64,000 bases of DNA from Streptomyces sp. WMMC940 (GTDB lineage Bacteria; Actinomycetota; Actinomycetes; Streptomycetales; Streptomycetaceae), in contig NZ_JAPZBC010000001.1 of assembly GCF_027460265.1 (NCBI RefSeq), positions 6,016,001-6,080,000 on the forward strand. Reading direction: 5' to 3'. The notes beneath the pieces are model-generated. The model worked only from the letters and a program-made list of their open reading frames with translations. It was not told the origin of the DNA and made no database searches. Made by a program: the position numbers and the translations under genes. Positions 43,700 to 52,869 of this stretch are shown in pieces; the stretch's first letter is position 1, and each line of letters opens with the position of its first letter.

Positions 43700-44374
43700 T
43701 CACGTCCCGCCGCGCAGGCACTGGAACGGATAGCCCGCGGCCTCCGCGGCCGCCGTACCGCCGTCGTGGGCGCGGATCGCCTCGAGGAGCCGGCCGTGGT
43801 CCATGTGGTTCTCGGGGCGCAGCTCCCGGCCTACGTCGTCCCGCAGCCAGTCGCGCAGCAGATCGCCCAGGTCGGCGTAGAGCGCGGTCAGCACGTCGTT
43901 GTGGGAGGCCGCGACCACGGCCAGATGGAAGGTGGCGTCGGCGGTGACGAACCGCTCGGCGTCGCCCGACTCCCACGCCTCCTCCCGCCGGGCCAGCAGC
44001 GAGTCCAGTTGCCTCAGGTCCTTCTCGGTGCGCCGCTCCGCGGCGAGCCGGGCCGCCGAGGACTCCAGCGTGGAGCGCAGCTCGGCGATGTGGCGCGGAT
44101 CGGCGTCGGCGAACCTGCGGTGCATCACCCCGGCCAGCTCGCTCGTCGCCACCACGTAGGTGCCGGAGCCCTGGCGGATGTCCAGCAGCCCGTTGTGCGC
44201 CAGCGCCCGGACCGCCTCGCGGACGGTGTTCCGGGCGACGCCCAGCATCTCGACGAGTTCCGGCTCGGTCGGGATACGTGAGCCCACGGGCCACTCGCCC
44301 GAGGTGATCTGGTTCCGCAGCTCGGTGATGACCTGGTCCGAGAGGGCGGACCGCCGGGGAGAGGTCAGCGCCAT
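43700..44374 (-). CDS. GntR-family (FadR-type) transcriptional regulator
   Basis: The 224-residue protein has the GntR winged helix (residues 10-65: ITELRNQITSGEWPVGSRIP, then LVEMLGVARNTVREAVRALA) and an all-helical FCD ligand domain with metal-ligand histidines (ATFHLAVVAASHNDVL). AAGGAG precedes ATG 44374. It is divergent from the MFS exporter gene and probably controls it. The effector is unknown; FCD members often bind organic acids. Confidence 0.92.
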   Translation of the reverse strand: MALTSPRRSALSDQVITELRNQITSGEWPVGSRIPTEPELVEMLGVARNTVREAVRALAHNGLLDIRQGSGTYVVATSELAGVMHRRFADADPRHIAELRSTLESSAARLAAERRTEKDLRQLDSLLARREEAWESGDAERFVTADATFHLAVVAASHNDVLTALYADLGDLLRDWLRDDVGRELRPENHMDHGRLLEAIRAHDGGTAAAEAAGYPFQCLRGGT

Positions 44375-44473
44375 GGTGCTCCTTGTCCGGGGGAGGGTCC
44401 ACGTCCCGGCCGTCCCGCGACGACCTCTGCGCTCCCGCAGGGCCTCGCGCGATCGTCCGGGATTGGACAATCA

Positions 44474-44486
44474 ATCATCCCATGAT
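44474..44486 (+). promoter_or_regulatory. Candidate operator for the GntR regulator
   Basis: ATCATCCCATGAT is a 5-3-5 inverted repeat. A further ATGAT follows at 44491, making two spaced half-sites. It lies 15 bases before the MFS start, in the divergent gap, and the AT-rich composition stands out locally. Confidence 0.45.
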
Positions 44487-44500
44487 TCTATGATGGGTCC

Positions 44501-45862
44501 ATGTCGGACGAGACCCGGATGCCGAGCCCCGCCACCACGGCGGTCCGTACCACCACCGATTCTTCCGCGTCCCCCGCCGGAAAGGCGCCGGCCTGGGTCC
44601 TCCGGCTCGTCGTCGCCGGTCTCGTGCTCTCCGCACTCAACCTCCGGCCCGCCATCACCAGCCTCGGCGCCCTCCTGGAGGAGGTCCGGAACGGGCTTCG
44701 GATGAGCGGCAGCGCGGCCGGTGTGCTCACCTCCGTGCCTCCGCTCTGCTTCGCGCTCTTCGGGCTCACCGCACCCAGGCTCGCCCGCCGCTTCGGACCC
44801 GCCGCGGTCGTCTGCGCCGGGATGGCGGCCATCACCGCGGGCCTGGCGCTGCGCTCCCTCGCCGGAGGCACCGCGGCGTTCCTCGCCGCCAGCGCGCTGG
44901 CCCTCATGGGCATCGCCGTCAGCAATGTGCTGATGCCGGTGATCGTCAAGCGCTGGTTCCCGGAGCGCATCGGCGGCGTCACCGGTCTCTACTCCATGGC
45001 GCTCTCCCTCGGCACCGCCGTCGCGGCGGCGACGACCGTACCCATGACCCAGGCGCTGGGAGGCAGTTGGCGCACGGGTCTGGCCCTCTGGGCCGCGCTC
45101 GCGGCCACCGCCGTACTGCCGTGGATCCCCCTGGTCCGCGACCGGGGTACGGGCAGCCCCGCGGCCACCGCGCCGGGCCCTCGCCCCGCCGCCGGATCGC
45201 CCGCGCCGGTGCCCGCCGGGCGCCCCGCCCGGACCGAGCCCGACCGCGCCGGAGCCGGCCGGGGGCCCGTGCCGCGCATCGCCCGCAGCCGTACCGCCTG
45301 GGCCCTCGCCTGCTTCTTCGGCCTTCAGGCCACCGGCGCGTACATCACCATGGGCTGGATGCCGCAGATCTTCCGCGACGCCGGAGTCCCGGCCGGCACC
45401 GCGGGCGTGCTGCTCGCGGTGACCATGGCCATGGGCGTTCCCCTCGCCTTCGTGATCCCCCGGCTCGCCGCCCGGCTGAGGACGCAGGGCCCGATCGTCC
45501 TCGCGCTCGGCCTGTGCGGAATGACCGGATACGCGGGCCTGTTCCTCGCCCCCGCCGCCGGTGCCTGGGCCTGGGCGCTGCTGCTCGGCATCTCCAACTG
45601 CGCCTTCCCCCTCGCGCTCACCATGATCGGCATGCGCTCCCGCACCGGCACCGGGGTCGTCCGGCTGTCGGCGTTCGCGCAGAGCACCGGCTATCTGATC
45701 TCCATTCCCGGCCCGCTGCTCGTCGGCGTCCTCCACCAGCACAGCGGTGGCTGGGGCCTGCCGCTGGCGCTGATGGCGGGGCTGATCGTGCCGCAGATGG
45801 CGGCCGGTGTCCTCGCGGGCCGGGACCGCGCGATCGAGGACGAGGCCGGGATGCGACACTGA
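44501..45862 (+). CDS. MFS transporter, CynX/NimT type
   Basis: The 453-residue protein has 12 membrane helices with an N-terminal hydrophilic extension of about 35 residues. Family marks are LRPAITSLGALLEEV after the first helix and the central loop RDRGTGS. The CynX/NimT group includes cyanate and nitroimidazole transporters, and substrates are mostly undefined. The divergent GntR gene probably regulates it. It is followed by a 38-residue membrane partner. Confidence 0.88.
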   Translation: MSDETRMPSPATTAVRTTTDSSASPAGKAPAWVLRLVVAGLVLSALNLRPAITSLGALLEEVRNGLRMSGSAAGVLTSVPPLCFALFGLTAPRLARRFGPAAVVCAGMAAITAGLALRSLAGGTAAFLAASALALMGIAVSNVLMPVIVKRWFPERIGGVTGLYSMALSLGTAVAAATTVPMTQALGGSWRTGLALWAALAATAVLPWIPLVRDRGTGSPAATAPGPRPAAGSPAPVPAGRPARTEPDRAGAGRGPVPRIARSRTAWALACFFGLQATGAYITMGWMPQIFRDAGVPAGTAGVLLAVTMAMGVPLAFVIPRLAARLRTQGPIVLALGLCGMTGYAGLFLAPAAGAWAWALLLGISNCAFPLALTMIGMRSRTGTGVVRLSAFAQSTGYLISIPGPLLVGVLHQHSGGWGLPLALMAGLIVPQMAAGVLAGRDRAIEDEAGMRH

Positions 45863-45866
45863 CCCC

Positions 45867-45983
45867 ATGCCTGTGCTCGACCCGAACCCCCCGAACGGCC
45901 AGAAGAAGCTCCTGCTCGTCTTCGGCACGATGATCGGCATCACCGTGATCATCGGAATCATCGCCTCGATCGCCTCGCCCTGA
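45867..45983 (+). CDS. Transporter-associated mini-protein (SGM_5486 type)
   Basis: The 38-residue protein (MPVLDPNPPNGQKKLLLVFG, then one helix of about 18 residues ending ASIASP) begins four bases after the MFS stop. Very similar tiny proteins follow CynX-type transporters in Streptomyces (NCBI name SGM_5486 family transporter-associated protein, from memory). It probably acts as a subunit or regulator of the transporter. Confidence 0.8.
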   Translation: MPVLDPNPPNGQKKLLLVFGTMIGITVIIGIIASIASP

Positions 45984-46131
45984 GCGCGGCGACGGGGGTT
46001 CTCCCCACCGTCCCCTAGGGGGCGAGTGTCAGGGGGAAGTGGGTGGCTCACCGGATGGGCGGCCCGGTCCATGATCCGTAGGTTGGAAGCAACCCAGCAG
46101 GAGCCCAGCTTCGAACCTCACGGAGGCGGCC

Positions 46132-46464
46132 ATGTCGGCCCGTACGCACCCCCGGCACCACGCATCGGCGCCGGCCGGCGGTGGCCATGCCCGCGCGGGG
46201 AGCGGTGGCACGGGACCGCGGGAAGCCGGAATCCGCCCGTGGGGTGGCGGCACCGGGCCGAGGACCACCTGCGGCCCGGAGCAGCGCGAGGCCGTCCGCC
46301 CGTGGGGTGCCGGCACCGGGCTCAGGTGGTGGGCCCTCGTCCTGCTGGTGATCGCCTTCTCCGCGCTCTTCCTGCTCGTGACCGGCGCGGGCCGGGCGCA
46401 GGCCGCCACCCATTCGCCGGTGGCGTTCCTCGGCTGGATCCAACTGGCGCTGACCGGTCCCTGA
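46132..46464 (+). CDS. Small membrane protein with internal repeats (unknown)
   Basis: The 110-residue product has a Gly/Pro-rich N-terminal part with the repeat RPWGGGTGPR / RPWGAGTGLR, one hydrophobic helix (ALVLLVIAFSALFLLVTGAG) and a short tail. GGAGGC precedes the ATG. The repeat and lack of a known family keep this uncertain; it may be poorly conserved. Confidence 0.5.
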   Translation: MSARTHPRHHASAPAGGGHARAGSGGTGPREAGIRPWGGGTGPRTTCGPEQREAVRPWGAGTGLRWWALVLLVIAFSALFLLVTGAGRAQAATHSPVAFLGWIQLALTGP

Positions 46465-46573
46465 ACCGGGCGCCACCACCGCCCCGCCTGCCGCCGCGGA
46501 GGTGTTCCCGCGTGGTGCGGTGACCCCTCAACACCCTGCGCCTGCTGGCTGATTTCATGCGAAGCTGGGGAGC

Positions 46574-47092
46574 ATGAGCGCCGATACACCGCGAAGGATC
46601 GTCCTACTCCGCCATGCGAAGGCCGACTGGCCCCAGGTGTCCGACCACGAGCGGCCGCTCGCCGACCGGGGCCGCACCGACGCACCCGTCGCCGGCCGCA
46701 AGCTCGCCGACACCGGTATCCCCTTCGACCTGGCCCTGTGCTCGACCGCCACGAGGACCCGCGAGACCTGGAAGCTCGCCGTCCAGGAGTTGCCCGAGCG
46801 GCCCAGGACCGTGTACGAGGAGCGGCTCTACGAGGCCTCGCTCGGCGATCTGCTCGCGCTGCTCAACGAGACCCCGGACGAGGTCACCGATCTGCTGCTC
46901 ATCGGTCACAACCCCGGGATGCACGCCCTCGCCGACGCCCTCGCGGGTACGGCGGAGGGCGACGCCCTGCAGCGGATGAGCCGCGGCGGCTTCCCGACCG
47001 CGGCGTTCGCCGTGGTCGGCTTCTCCGGTTCCTGGAAGTCCGTCGAACACGGCGTGGGCACGCTGATCGACTACTGGGCCCCGCACGACTGA
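46574..47092 (+). CDS. SixA-type histidine phosphatase
   Basis: The 172-residue protein has the catalytic RHAK motif (VLLRHAKADW) near the N-terminus, the Arg-rich TATRTRETW segment, and LLIGHNPGMH with the second histidine. It belongs to the SixA branch, which dephosphorylates phosphohistidine proteins in phosphorelay. The size is normal. It converges with serB. Confidence 0.9.
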   Translation: MSADTPRRIVLLRHAKADWPQVSDHERPLADRGRTDAPVAGRKLADTGIPFDLALCSTATRTRETWKLAVQELPERPRTVYEERLYEASLGDLLALLNETPDEVTDLLLIGHNPGMHALADALAGTAEGDALQRMSRGGFPTAAFAVVGFSGSWKSVEHGVGTLIDYWAPHD

Positions 47093-47187
47093 CCGGGGTA
47101 CGCCGCCGGGAAACGGCTCCGGTGCGTGCTCGGTGCACCGGGGCCCGTCCGCCCCCTGCCACCGGCGCCGACGGTTCCGAGCGGCCC

Positions 47188-47221
47188 GCACCTGCGGCCG
47201 GGGCCGTCCGTCCGCAGGTGC
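47188..47221 (+). terminator. Hairpin between sixA-type gene and serB
   Basis: GCACCTGCGG (47188-47197) pairs perfectly with CCGCAGGTGC (47212-47221) around a 14-base loop. The genes converge here, so it may act in both directions. Confidence 0.7.
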
Positions 47222-47245
47222 CGAGAACGGCGCTCCCGGCCGGTC

Positions 47246-48460
47246 TCAGTCCGCGTGGGCGTCCGCGGCCTCCACCTCTTCGCGGGTGATCCCGAGCAGG
47301 TACAGCACCGTGTCCAGAAAAGGCACGTTGACGGCCGTGTCGGCGGCCCTGCGCACCACGGGCTTGGCGTTGAAGGCGACGCCGAGTCCCGCCGCGTTCA
47401 GCATGTCCAGGTCGTTCGCGCCGTCGCCGATCGCCACGGTCTGGGCGAGCGGCACCCCGGCCTCCGCCGCGAAGCGCCGCAGCAGCCGCGCCTTGCCGGC
47501 CCGGTCCACGATCTCGCCGGTGACGCGTCCGGTCAGCCTGCCGTCCACGATCTCCAGGGTGTTGGCCGAGGCGAAGTCGAGGCCCAGACGCTCCTTGAGA
47601 TCGTCCGTGACCTGGGTGAACCCGCCGGAGACCACGCCCACTTGGAAGCCCAGCCGCTTCAGCGTACGGATCAGGGTGCGCGCGCCCGGGGTGAGCCGCA
47701 CCTCCGTGCGCACCTTGTCCACCACCGACGCGTCCAGGCCCGCCAGCAGCGCGACCCGGGCGTGCAGCGACTGCTCGAAGTCCAGCTCCCCGCGCATCGC
47801 GGCCGCCGTGACCTCGGCGACCTCCGCCTCGCAGCCCGCGTGCGCGGCGAACAGCTCGATGACCTCGTCGGTGATCAGGGTCGAGTCGACGTCCATGACC
47901 ACCAGGCGCTGAGCCCGACGGTGCAGTCCGGCCGAGACGACGGCGACGTCCACCCCGATCTCCGCAGCCTCGGTCGCCAGCGCGGTCCGCAGCGGTTCGG
48001 TCTCGCAGCCCGACACCGCGAACTCCACGGCGGTGACCGGGTACTTGGCGAGCCGGTGGATACGGTCGATATTGCCTCCCGTGCCGGTGATCCTGGCCGC
48101 TATGGCGGCCGTGGACTCCGCGGTCAGCGGATGCCCGAGCACGGTCACATGCGAACGCCCGCTGCCCCGGGGCCGGTTGTCCCCGAGACCCGAGATGATC
48201 TCGGCCTGCAGCTTCAGCGACTCGGCCCAGCCGTGCACGGTGGCCCGCAGTTCGCCCTCGGTGCCGGCGGTCGGCTCGGTGACGAGTGCGCAGAGGGTGA
48301 TGCGCCCCCGCGTGACGACCTGCTCGATGTCGACCACGTCGACCGAGAAGGCGGCGAGGGTGTCGAAGAGCCCGGCCGTGATTCCGGGACGGTCCTTCCC
48401 GAAGATCTTCACCAGCAGGGTGGGGACGTCGGGCGTCTGCGGGGGGTGCGATGCGCTCAT
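47246..48460 (-). CDS. serB: Phosphoserine phosphatase
   Basis: The 404-residue protein has an N-terminal pair of ACT-like domains (about residues 12-85 and 100-180), then a HAD phosphatase with nucleophile motif DVDSTL (Asp190/Asp192), VVSGGFTQVT and GDGANDLDML. It makes serine from phosphoserine. The ACT part probably senses serine. It is flanked by the hairpin at 47188 and starts at ATG 48460. Length fits the actinobacterial type with two ACT domains. Confidence 0.95.
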   Translation of the reverse strand: MSASHPPQTPDVPTLLVKIFGKDRPGITAGLFDTLAAFSVDVVDIEQVVTRGRITLCALVTEPTAGTEGELRATVHGWAESLKLQAEIISGLGDNRPRGSGRSHVTVLGHPLTAESTAAIAARITGTGGNIDRIHRLAKYPVTAVEFAVSGCETEPLRTALATEAAEIGVDVAVVSAGLHRRAQRLVVMDVDSTLITDEVIELFAAHAGCEAEVAEVTAAAMRGELDFEQSLHARVALLAGLDASVVDKVRTEVRLTPGARTLIRTLKRLGFQVGVVSGGFTQVTDDLKERLGLDFASANTLEIVDGRLTGRVTGEIVDRAGKARLLRRFAAEAGVPLAQTVAIGDGANDLDMLNAAGLGVAFNAKPVVRRAADTAVNVPFLDTVLYLLGITREEVEAADAHAD

Positions 48461-49230
48461 GGTGCTCCCACCGTATCGGGCACTCCGTGCCGGGCGCCGC
48501 CCCGTCCCGCGTACCGGACAGCCTGCGGCCCTCCCAGGCTACGTGCAGGTGGCGCCGGGGTTGCCGCAGGGTCGACGGGAGCCGGACGGGGTGCACGGAC
48601 GTCCGGTTCCCGCGCGCCCGGCGGGGCGGTCCCGGTCGCGTCGGGGACGGGAGGGAGGGGCTCCCTCGCGCCCGGAGCGCCGAACCGCCCCGCGCTCCGG
48701 CGCCGCCCCGCGCTCCGGCGCCGCCCCGTGCGCCGGAGCGCGGGGCGCGGGCGCCACTGGGGTCGTCCCGTGCGGCGGAGCGCGGTGCGCCAGGGTGGTC
48801 GTTCCGTGCGCCGGACCGCCGGTGCGCCACTCGCTTCGGCGGGCCCCACCGCGGGGTGCCCGCCGGGCGGACGGCGTGGCCGGCGGTCCTCCCCCGGGGC
48901 CGCCCGAGGCTCCCGACGGCATCCCCCGTCCGGCCCCACCCGTGGCGCCGTCCGTGCGTCCGCCGCCCCGGATGCCTCGTCGCCCGGAGTACGCCGGCGC
49001 TGGGCCCCGATCCGTACCGACTTGCCCCCTTCGGGCATGATCCGTGAGTACTCGTGCGCGCCCACCACGCTCCGGGTGTTTTTCTCCACCCTCAACGGCG
49101 CACGGGCGGAAGGGCGGTGGCCGTCTTCACGAGGCCCGACTTTCCGATACGCGACCGTGCCTGGAATAGTTCCTCACGATGTTCGCCATCCCTAGACTCC
49201 CGTTGGCGGGGGTAGCTCGGGGGACAACTA
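48461..49230 (+). other. Gene-free region with GC-rich repeats (770 bp)
   Basis: I see no credible gene. Bases 48680-48760 contain an 18-bp tandem unit (GCGCTCCGGCGCCGCCCC) followed by its near inverse, so the segment can form a strong hairpin. The rest is degenerate GCGCC/CGGAGCG repeats. Long frames on both strands here have repetitive, unbalanced composition. The last 60 bases hold the promoter of the FHA-ABC gene. Confidence 0.55.
49170..49198 (+). promoter_or_regulatory. Candidate promoter of the FHA-ABC transporter gene
   Basis: TAGACT (49193-49198) fits a vegetative -10, with TTCCTC as a weak -35 at 17 bases. The predicted start leaves a leader of about 25 bases before GTG 49231. Confidence 0.4.
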
Positions 49231-51777
49231 GTGGGGCATGGAGTGCCGGAACTCGTACTGGAATTGAACGGAAGGACCTGGACCCTCGATCCGTCCAGGT
49301 CGTACACCCTGGGGCGGGATCCCCAGGGTGACGTGGTGATCGACGACGCCAGGGTCTCGTGGCGCCACGCCACGATCAGCTGGGGCGGCCGGAGTTGGGC
49401 CATCGAGGACCACGGCAGCACCAACGGCACCTATGTGCAGGGCCGGCGCATCCACCACCTGGAGCTCGGCCCCGGCTCCGCGGTGCACCTCGGCAACGCC
49501 ACCGACGGCCCGCGGCTGAGCCTGTCCGGCACCGAAGCCGGCGCGTACAGCGCGCAGGGGGCCGTGCCGCAGCAGGCCGCCCAGGCCCAGTCGGCGCCGC
49601 AGGCACCCGCCCAGCAGGGCTGGTCCCGGCAGCAGGCGCCCCAGCAGCAGTGGCAGCAGCCGGCCGCCGCCCAGGTGCCGCACCAGCAGGGCCGCGACCA
49701 CTACGTCCAGAAGACGCCCGGCGGCGCCGCGGGGGCCCCGCCGGCCCACGGCGACCGCAGCCCCACCACCTTCCACCAGCTGTCCCTGGGCCGTGTGATG
49801 CGCATCGGCCGCGCGCTGGAGAACGACCTGGTCGTCTCCGACCTCCAGGTCTCCCGCCACCACGCCGAGTTCCACGCGACGCCCGACGGCCGTTTCGAGA
49901 TCCGCGACCTCGGGTCGCACAACGGCACGTACGTCAACGGACAGCCGCTCGCGAAGTCCGGCACCGCGCTCATCGGTCCGAACGACACCGTCGGCGTCGG
50001 TCACTCGACGTTCCGGGTCGTCGGCGACCGCCTCGAGGAGTTCGTCGACACCGGTGAGGTCTCCTTCTCCGCGCGCCACCTGACGGTCACGGTCGACGGC
50101 GGCAAGCAGATCCTCAAGGACGTCTCCTTCGGCGTCCCGGAGAAGTCCCTCATCGCGGTCATCGGCCCCTCCGGCTCCGGAAAGTCGACCCTGCTCAAGG
50201 CGCTCACGGGCTACCGTCCGGCCAACGAGGGCGACGTGCTCTACGACAACCGGAACCTGTACAAGCAGTTCGCCGAGCTGCGCCAGCGCATCGGTCTGGT
50301 CCCGCAGGACGACATCCTGCACAAGGAGCTGACCGTCAAGAAGGCGCTCACGTACGCGGCCAAGCTGCGTTTTCCGGCGGACACCACGGCTGCCGAGCGC
50401 GAGGCCCGCATCGACGAGGTGCTGCGCGAGCTCAAGCTCGACATCCACAAGGACAAGAAGGTCACCTCCCTCTCCGGCGGCCAGCGCAAGCGCGTATCCG
50501 TCGCCCTGGAACTGCTGACCAAGCCGTCGCTGATCTTCCTGGACGAGCCGACCTCCGGCCTCGACCCGGGCATGGACCGCGACGTCATGCAGCTGCTGCG
50601 CGGCCTCGCCGACGACGGCCGCACCGTCCTCGTGGTCACGCACTCCGTGGCCGAGCTGGCGCTGTGCGACAAGCTGCTGGTGATGGCGCCCGGCGGCTCG
50701 GTGGCGTACTTCGGCCCGCCGGAGGAGGCGCTGAACTTCTTCGGCTACGAGACCTGGGCCGATGTGTTCTCCGCCTTCGAGAACTACCGCGACTACGACT
50801 GGGCCGGCCGCTGGAAGGGCTCGCAGCACTTCCAGATGTACGCCGCGGACATCGACGCCGTCGCCCCGCAGTCGGTGCACATGCCACCGCCGCAGGCGAT
50901 GAGGCCGCCGAAGCCGCAGGGCTGGTTCTCCCAGCTCGGCACGCTGATGCGGCGCTATGTCTCGGTGATCTCCTCCGACCGGGGCTTCCTCGCGCTGACG
51001 GTGCTCCTGCCCGCCGTCATCGGCGCGGTGAGCCTGCTGATCGATCCGGACAAGGGTCTGCTGCCCAATGGCGTGAACCCGCAGAGCGGGAGGATCATCC
51101 CGAACGGCACGGCCACGACCGTGCTGCTGATCCTCGCGGCCGGCGCCTGCTTCTCCGGTGCGGCCAACTCGGTCCGCGAGCTGATCAAGGAACGGGTGAT
51201 CTACGAGCGGGAGCGGGCGACCGGTCTGTCGCGCTCCGCGTACCTGATGTCCAAGGTGATCGTCCTCGGCATGATCACCGTGTTCCAGGGCGCCCTGGTC
51301 GGCGCCATCGGCTTCGCCGCCCGGGAGATCCCCGAGGAGGGGCTGGTCCTCGGCTCGGCCACGCTGCTGGAGCTCTCGCTGCCGATCATGGCGCTGGGCT
51401 TCGCCTCGATGATGTTCGGCCTGGTCATCTCGGCGCTGGTGAAGACGGCCGAGAAGGCCATGCCCCTGCTGGTGATGTTCGCGATCGTCCAGATCGTCTT
51501 CACCGGTTGTCTGTTCACCCTGAACGGCACCATCGGAGTGAACGAGTTCTCGTACCTGATGCCGTCCCGCTGGGCGGTCGCCGCGGCCGGCGCCACCCTG
51601 GACCTCAACAGGATCAGGCCCGACCAGGACGACCCCGGCAACACCGACCCGCTCTGGGACCACGAGGTCGGTGCCTGGGGCCTGGACATGGCCGCCCTGC
51701 TGGCGCTGGGCGCGCTGTGCGGCTTCCTGGTGGCCCGCTTCCTGCGCCGCCACGAGCCGGAGGTCATGCGCAAGTAG
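49231..51777 (+). CDS. ABC transporter with two FHA domains (Rv1747-like)
   Basis: The 848-residue protein has two FHA domains (about residues 8-95 with TLGRDPQGD and STNGTYV; about 180-265 with RIGRALENDLVV and SHNGTYV), joined by a Gln-rich linker. An ABC ATPase follows (Walker A GPSGSGKSTLLKALTG near 315; signature LSGGQRKRVS), then an ABC2-type membrane domain with six helices (about 570-845). M. tuberculosis Rv1747 has the same plan and is phosphorylated by a Ser/Thr kinase whose sites are bound by the FHA domains; regulation by phosphorylation is inferred here. GTG 49231 is used; GTG 49243 is an alternative. Confidence 0.93.
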   Translation: MGHGVPELVLELNGRTWTLDPSRSYTLGRDPQGDVVIDDARVSWRHATISWGGRSWAIEDHGSTNGTYVQGRRIHHLELGPGSAVHLGNATDGPRLSLSGTEAGAYSAQGAVPQQAAQAQSAPQAPAQQGWSRQQAPQQQWQQPAAAQVPHQQGRDHYVQKTPGGAAGAPPAHGDRSPTTFHQLSLGRVMRIGRALENDLVVSDLQVSRHHAEFHATPDGRFEIRDLGSHNGTYVNGQPLAKSGTALIGPNDTVGVGHSTFRVVGDRLEEFVDTGEVSFSARHLTVTVDGGKQILKDVSFGVPEKSLIAVIGPSGSGKSTLLKALTGYRPANEGDVLYDNRNLYKQFAELRQRIGLVPQDDILHKELTVKKALTYAAKLRFPADTTAAEREARIDEVLRELKLDIHKDKKVTSLSGGQRKRVSVALELLTKPSLIFLDEPTSGLDPGMDRDVMQLLRGLADDGRTVLVVTHSVAELALCDKLLVMAPGGSVAYFGPPEEALNFFGYETWADVFSAFENYRDYDWAGRWKGSQHFQMYAADIDAVAPQSVHMPPPQAMRPPKPQGWFSQLGTLMRRYVSVISSDRGFLALTVLLPAVIGAVSLLIDPDKGLLPNGVNPQSGRIIPNGTATTVLLILAAGACFSGAANSVRELIKERVIYERERATGLSRSAYLMSKVIVLGMITVFQGALVGAIGFAAREIPEEGLVLGSATLLELSLPIMALGFASMMFGLVISALVKTAEKAMPLLVMFAIVQIVFTGCLFTLNGTIGVNEFSYLMPSRWAVAAAGATLDLNRIRPDQDDPGNTDPLWDHEVGAWGLDMAALLALGALCGFLVARFLRRHEPEVMRK

Positions 51778-51784
51778 CGCCACT

Positions 51785-51858
51785 CCCTCCCGCCCGTCCT
51801 CCGGGCGGGAGGGGGACGCCGGAGGGCGGCACCCGCGATCGGGTGCCGCCCTCCGGCG
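51785..51858 (+). terminator. Two tandem hairpins after the FHA-ABC gene
   Basis: The first hairpin has 12-bp arms (51785-51796 with 51802-51813) and a TCCTC loop. The second has 19-bp perfect arms (51817-51835 with 51840-51858) and a CGAT loop. The region separates the transporter from the convergent lysozyme-like gene ending at 51885. Confidence 0.88.
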
Positions 51859-51884
51859 CATGTGTGTCCTGCTCGCCGCGTCCG

Positions 51885-52628
51885 TCAGTAGGCGCTGTTG
51901 ACGTTGTCGATCGAGCCGTAGCGGTCGGCCGCGTAGTTGCAGGCGGCGACGATGTTGGCGACCGGGTCGTACTGGTCCTTGGCGGTGCCGGGGACGTGGT
52001 ACGCGTCGAAGGTCGGCTTGATGACCTGCAGCAGACCCTTCGACGGGACGCCGTTGACGGCGTTGATGTCCCAGTTGTTGATCGCACGCGGGTTGCCGCT
52101 GGACTCGCGCATCACGTTCTTGTGGATGCCGTGGTAGGTGCCCGGGATGTTGTGCTTCTTCATGATGTCCAGGGCCTCGCGGATCCAGCCGTCCAGGTTG
52201 TTCGCGTAGACGGGCTTGCGGTCGGCGGCGCGGCTGGCGGCCTGCTCGACGGCGCGCTTCTTGGCGGCGGCCTTGGCGGCGGCGACGGCCTTCGCCTTCG
52301 CCTCGGCGGCGGCCCGGGCCTTGGCGGCGGCGGCCTTGGCGTTCGCGGCGGCCTGGGTCTTCGCCTGGGCGGCGGCCTTGGCCTGGGCGGCGGTGAAGGC
52401 GTTCTGCTCGGCGATGCTGGTCTGCAGCGCGGTGGCCTTCGCGGTGTCGACGGTCGTCGACCAGGCGACCTCGGAGGCCGGCGCGGCCTGCGTCTCGGTT
52501 CCGGCGACGGCGTTGCCCGGGACGAGCGAGAACGCGAGGGCGGAGGCGCCAACGGCGGCCACACCGGCAATCGAGAACTTGTGGGTCTTGGACATACGGC
52601 GGAAACCGGGGGTGCGGGACGCGGACAT
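51885..52628 (-). CDS. Secreted transglycosylase (SLT) domain protein
   Basis: The 247-residue protein has an N-terminal signal with a hydrophobic core (FSIAGVAAVGASALAFSLVP), an Ala/Lys-rich helical stalk of about 80 residues (AKAAAAKARAAAEAKAKA), and a C-terminal SLT-like domain with MRESSGNPRAINNWDINAV (catalytic Glu) and GLLQVIKPTFDAYH. It should cleave peptidoglycan glycan strands outside the cell. ATG 52628 or an in-frame ATG at 52595 may be the start. No c-di-AMP riboswitch is apparent upstream. Confidence 0.87.
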   Translation of the reverse strand: MSASRTPGFRRMSKTHKFSIAGVAAVGASALAFSLVPGNAVAGTETQAAPASEVAWSTTVDTAKATALQTSIAEQNAFTAAQAKAAAQAKTQAAANAKAAAAKARAAAEAKAKAVAAAKAAAKKRAVEQAASRAADRKPVYANNLDGWIREALDIMKKHNIPGTYHGIHKNVMRESSGNPRAINNWDINAVNGVPSKGLLQVIKPTFDAYHVPGTAKDQYDPVANIVAACNYAADRYGSIDNVNSAY

Positions 52629-52869
52629 GCGAGACGTACCTCTTCGAATAGCGGGGGTCGCTTCGGCCGGGGCGGCGCAGCGCCTGCTCGGCGGCGACGG
52701 ACGCAATTCTTAGCGGCCGCAAAATGCTGTGGCAAAGGTGTGACATACGATCCGGGGTAGTGGACCTGGAACCCCCAAAATCGGACAAGTCGCTCAGCTT
52801 GGCCTGCTCACATGTCCTTTATGTATCCACTAGCGCGCTTCGTAAGTGATGTGCGTCCTATGTGCGGGC

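Noticed and set aside
48033..49095. Long plus and minus frames in the serB-FHA gap
   Set aside because: Their products are built of Arg/Pro/Ala/Gly repeats from the GC-rich DNA repeats, with no ribosome site or family.
52629..52869. c-di-AMP riboswitch before the secreted SLT protein
   Set aside because: The leader is only about 240 bases and I could not find the conserved ydaO motif.
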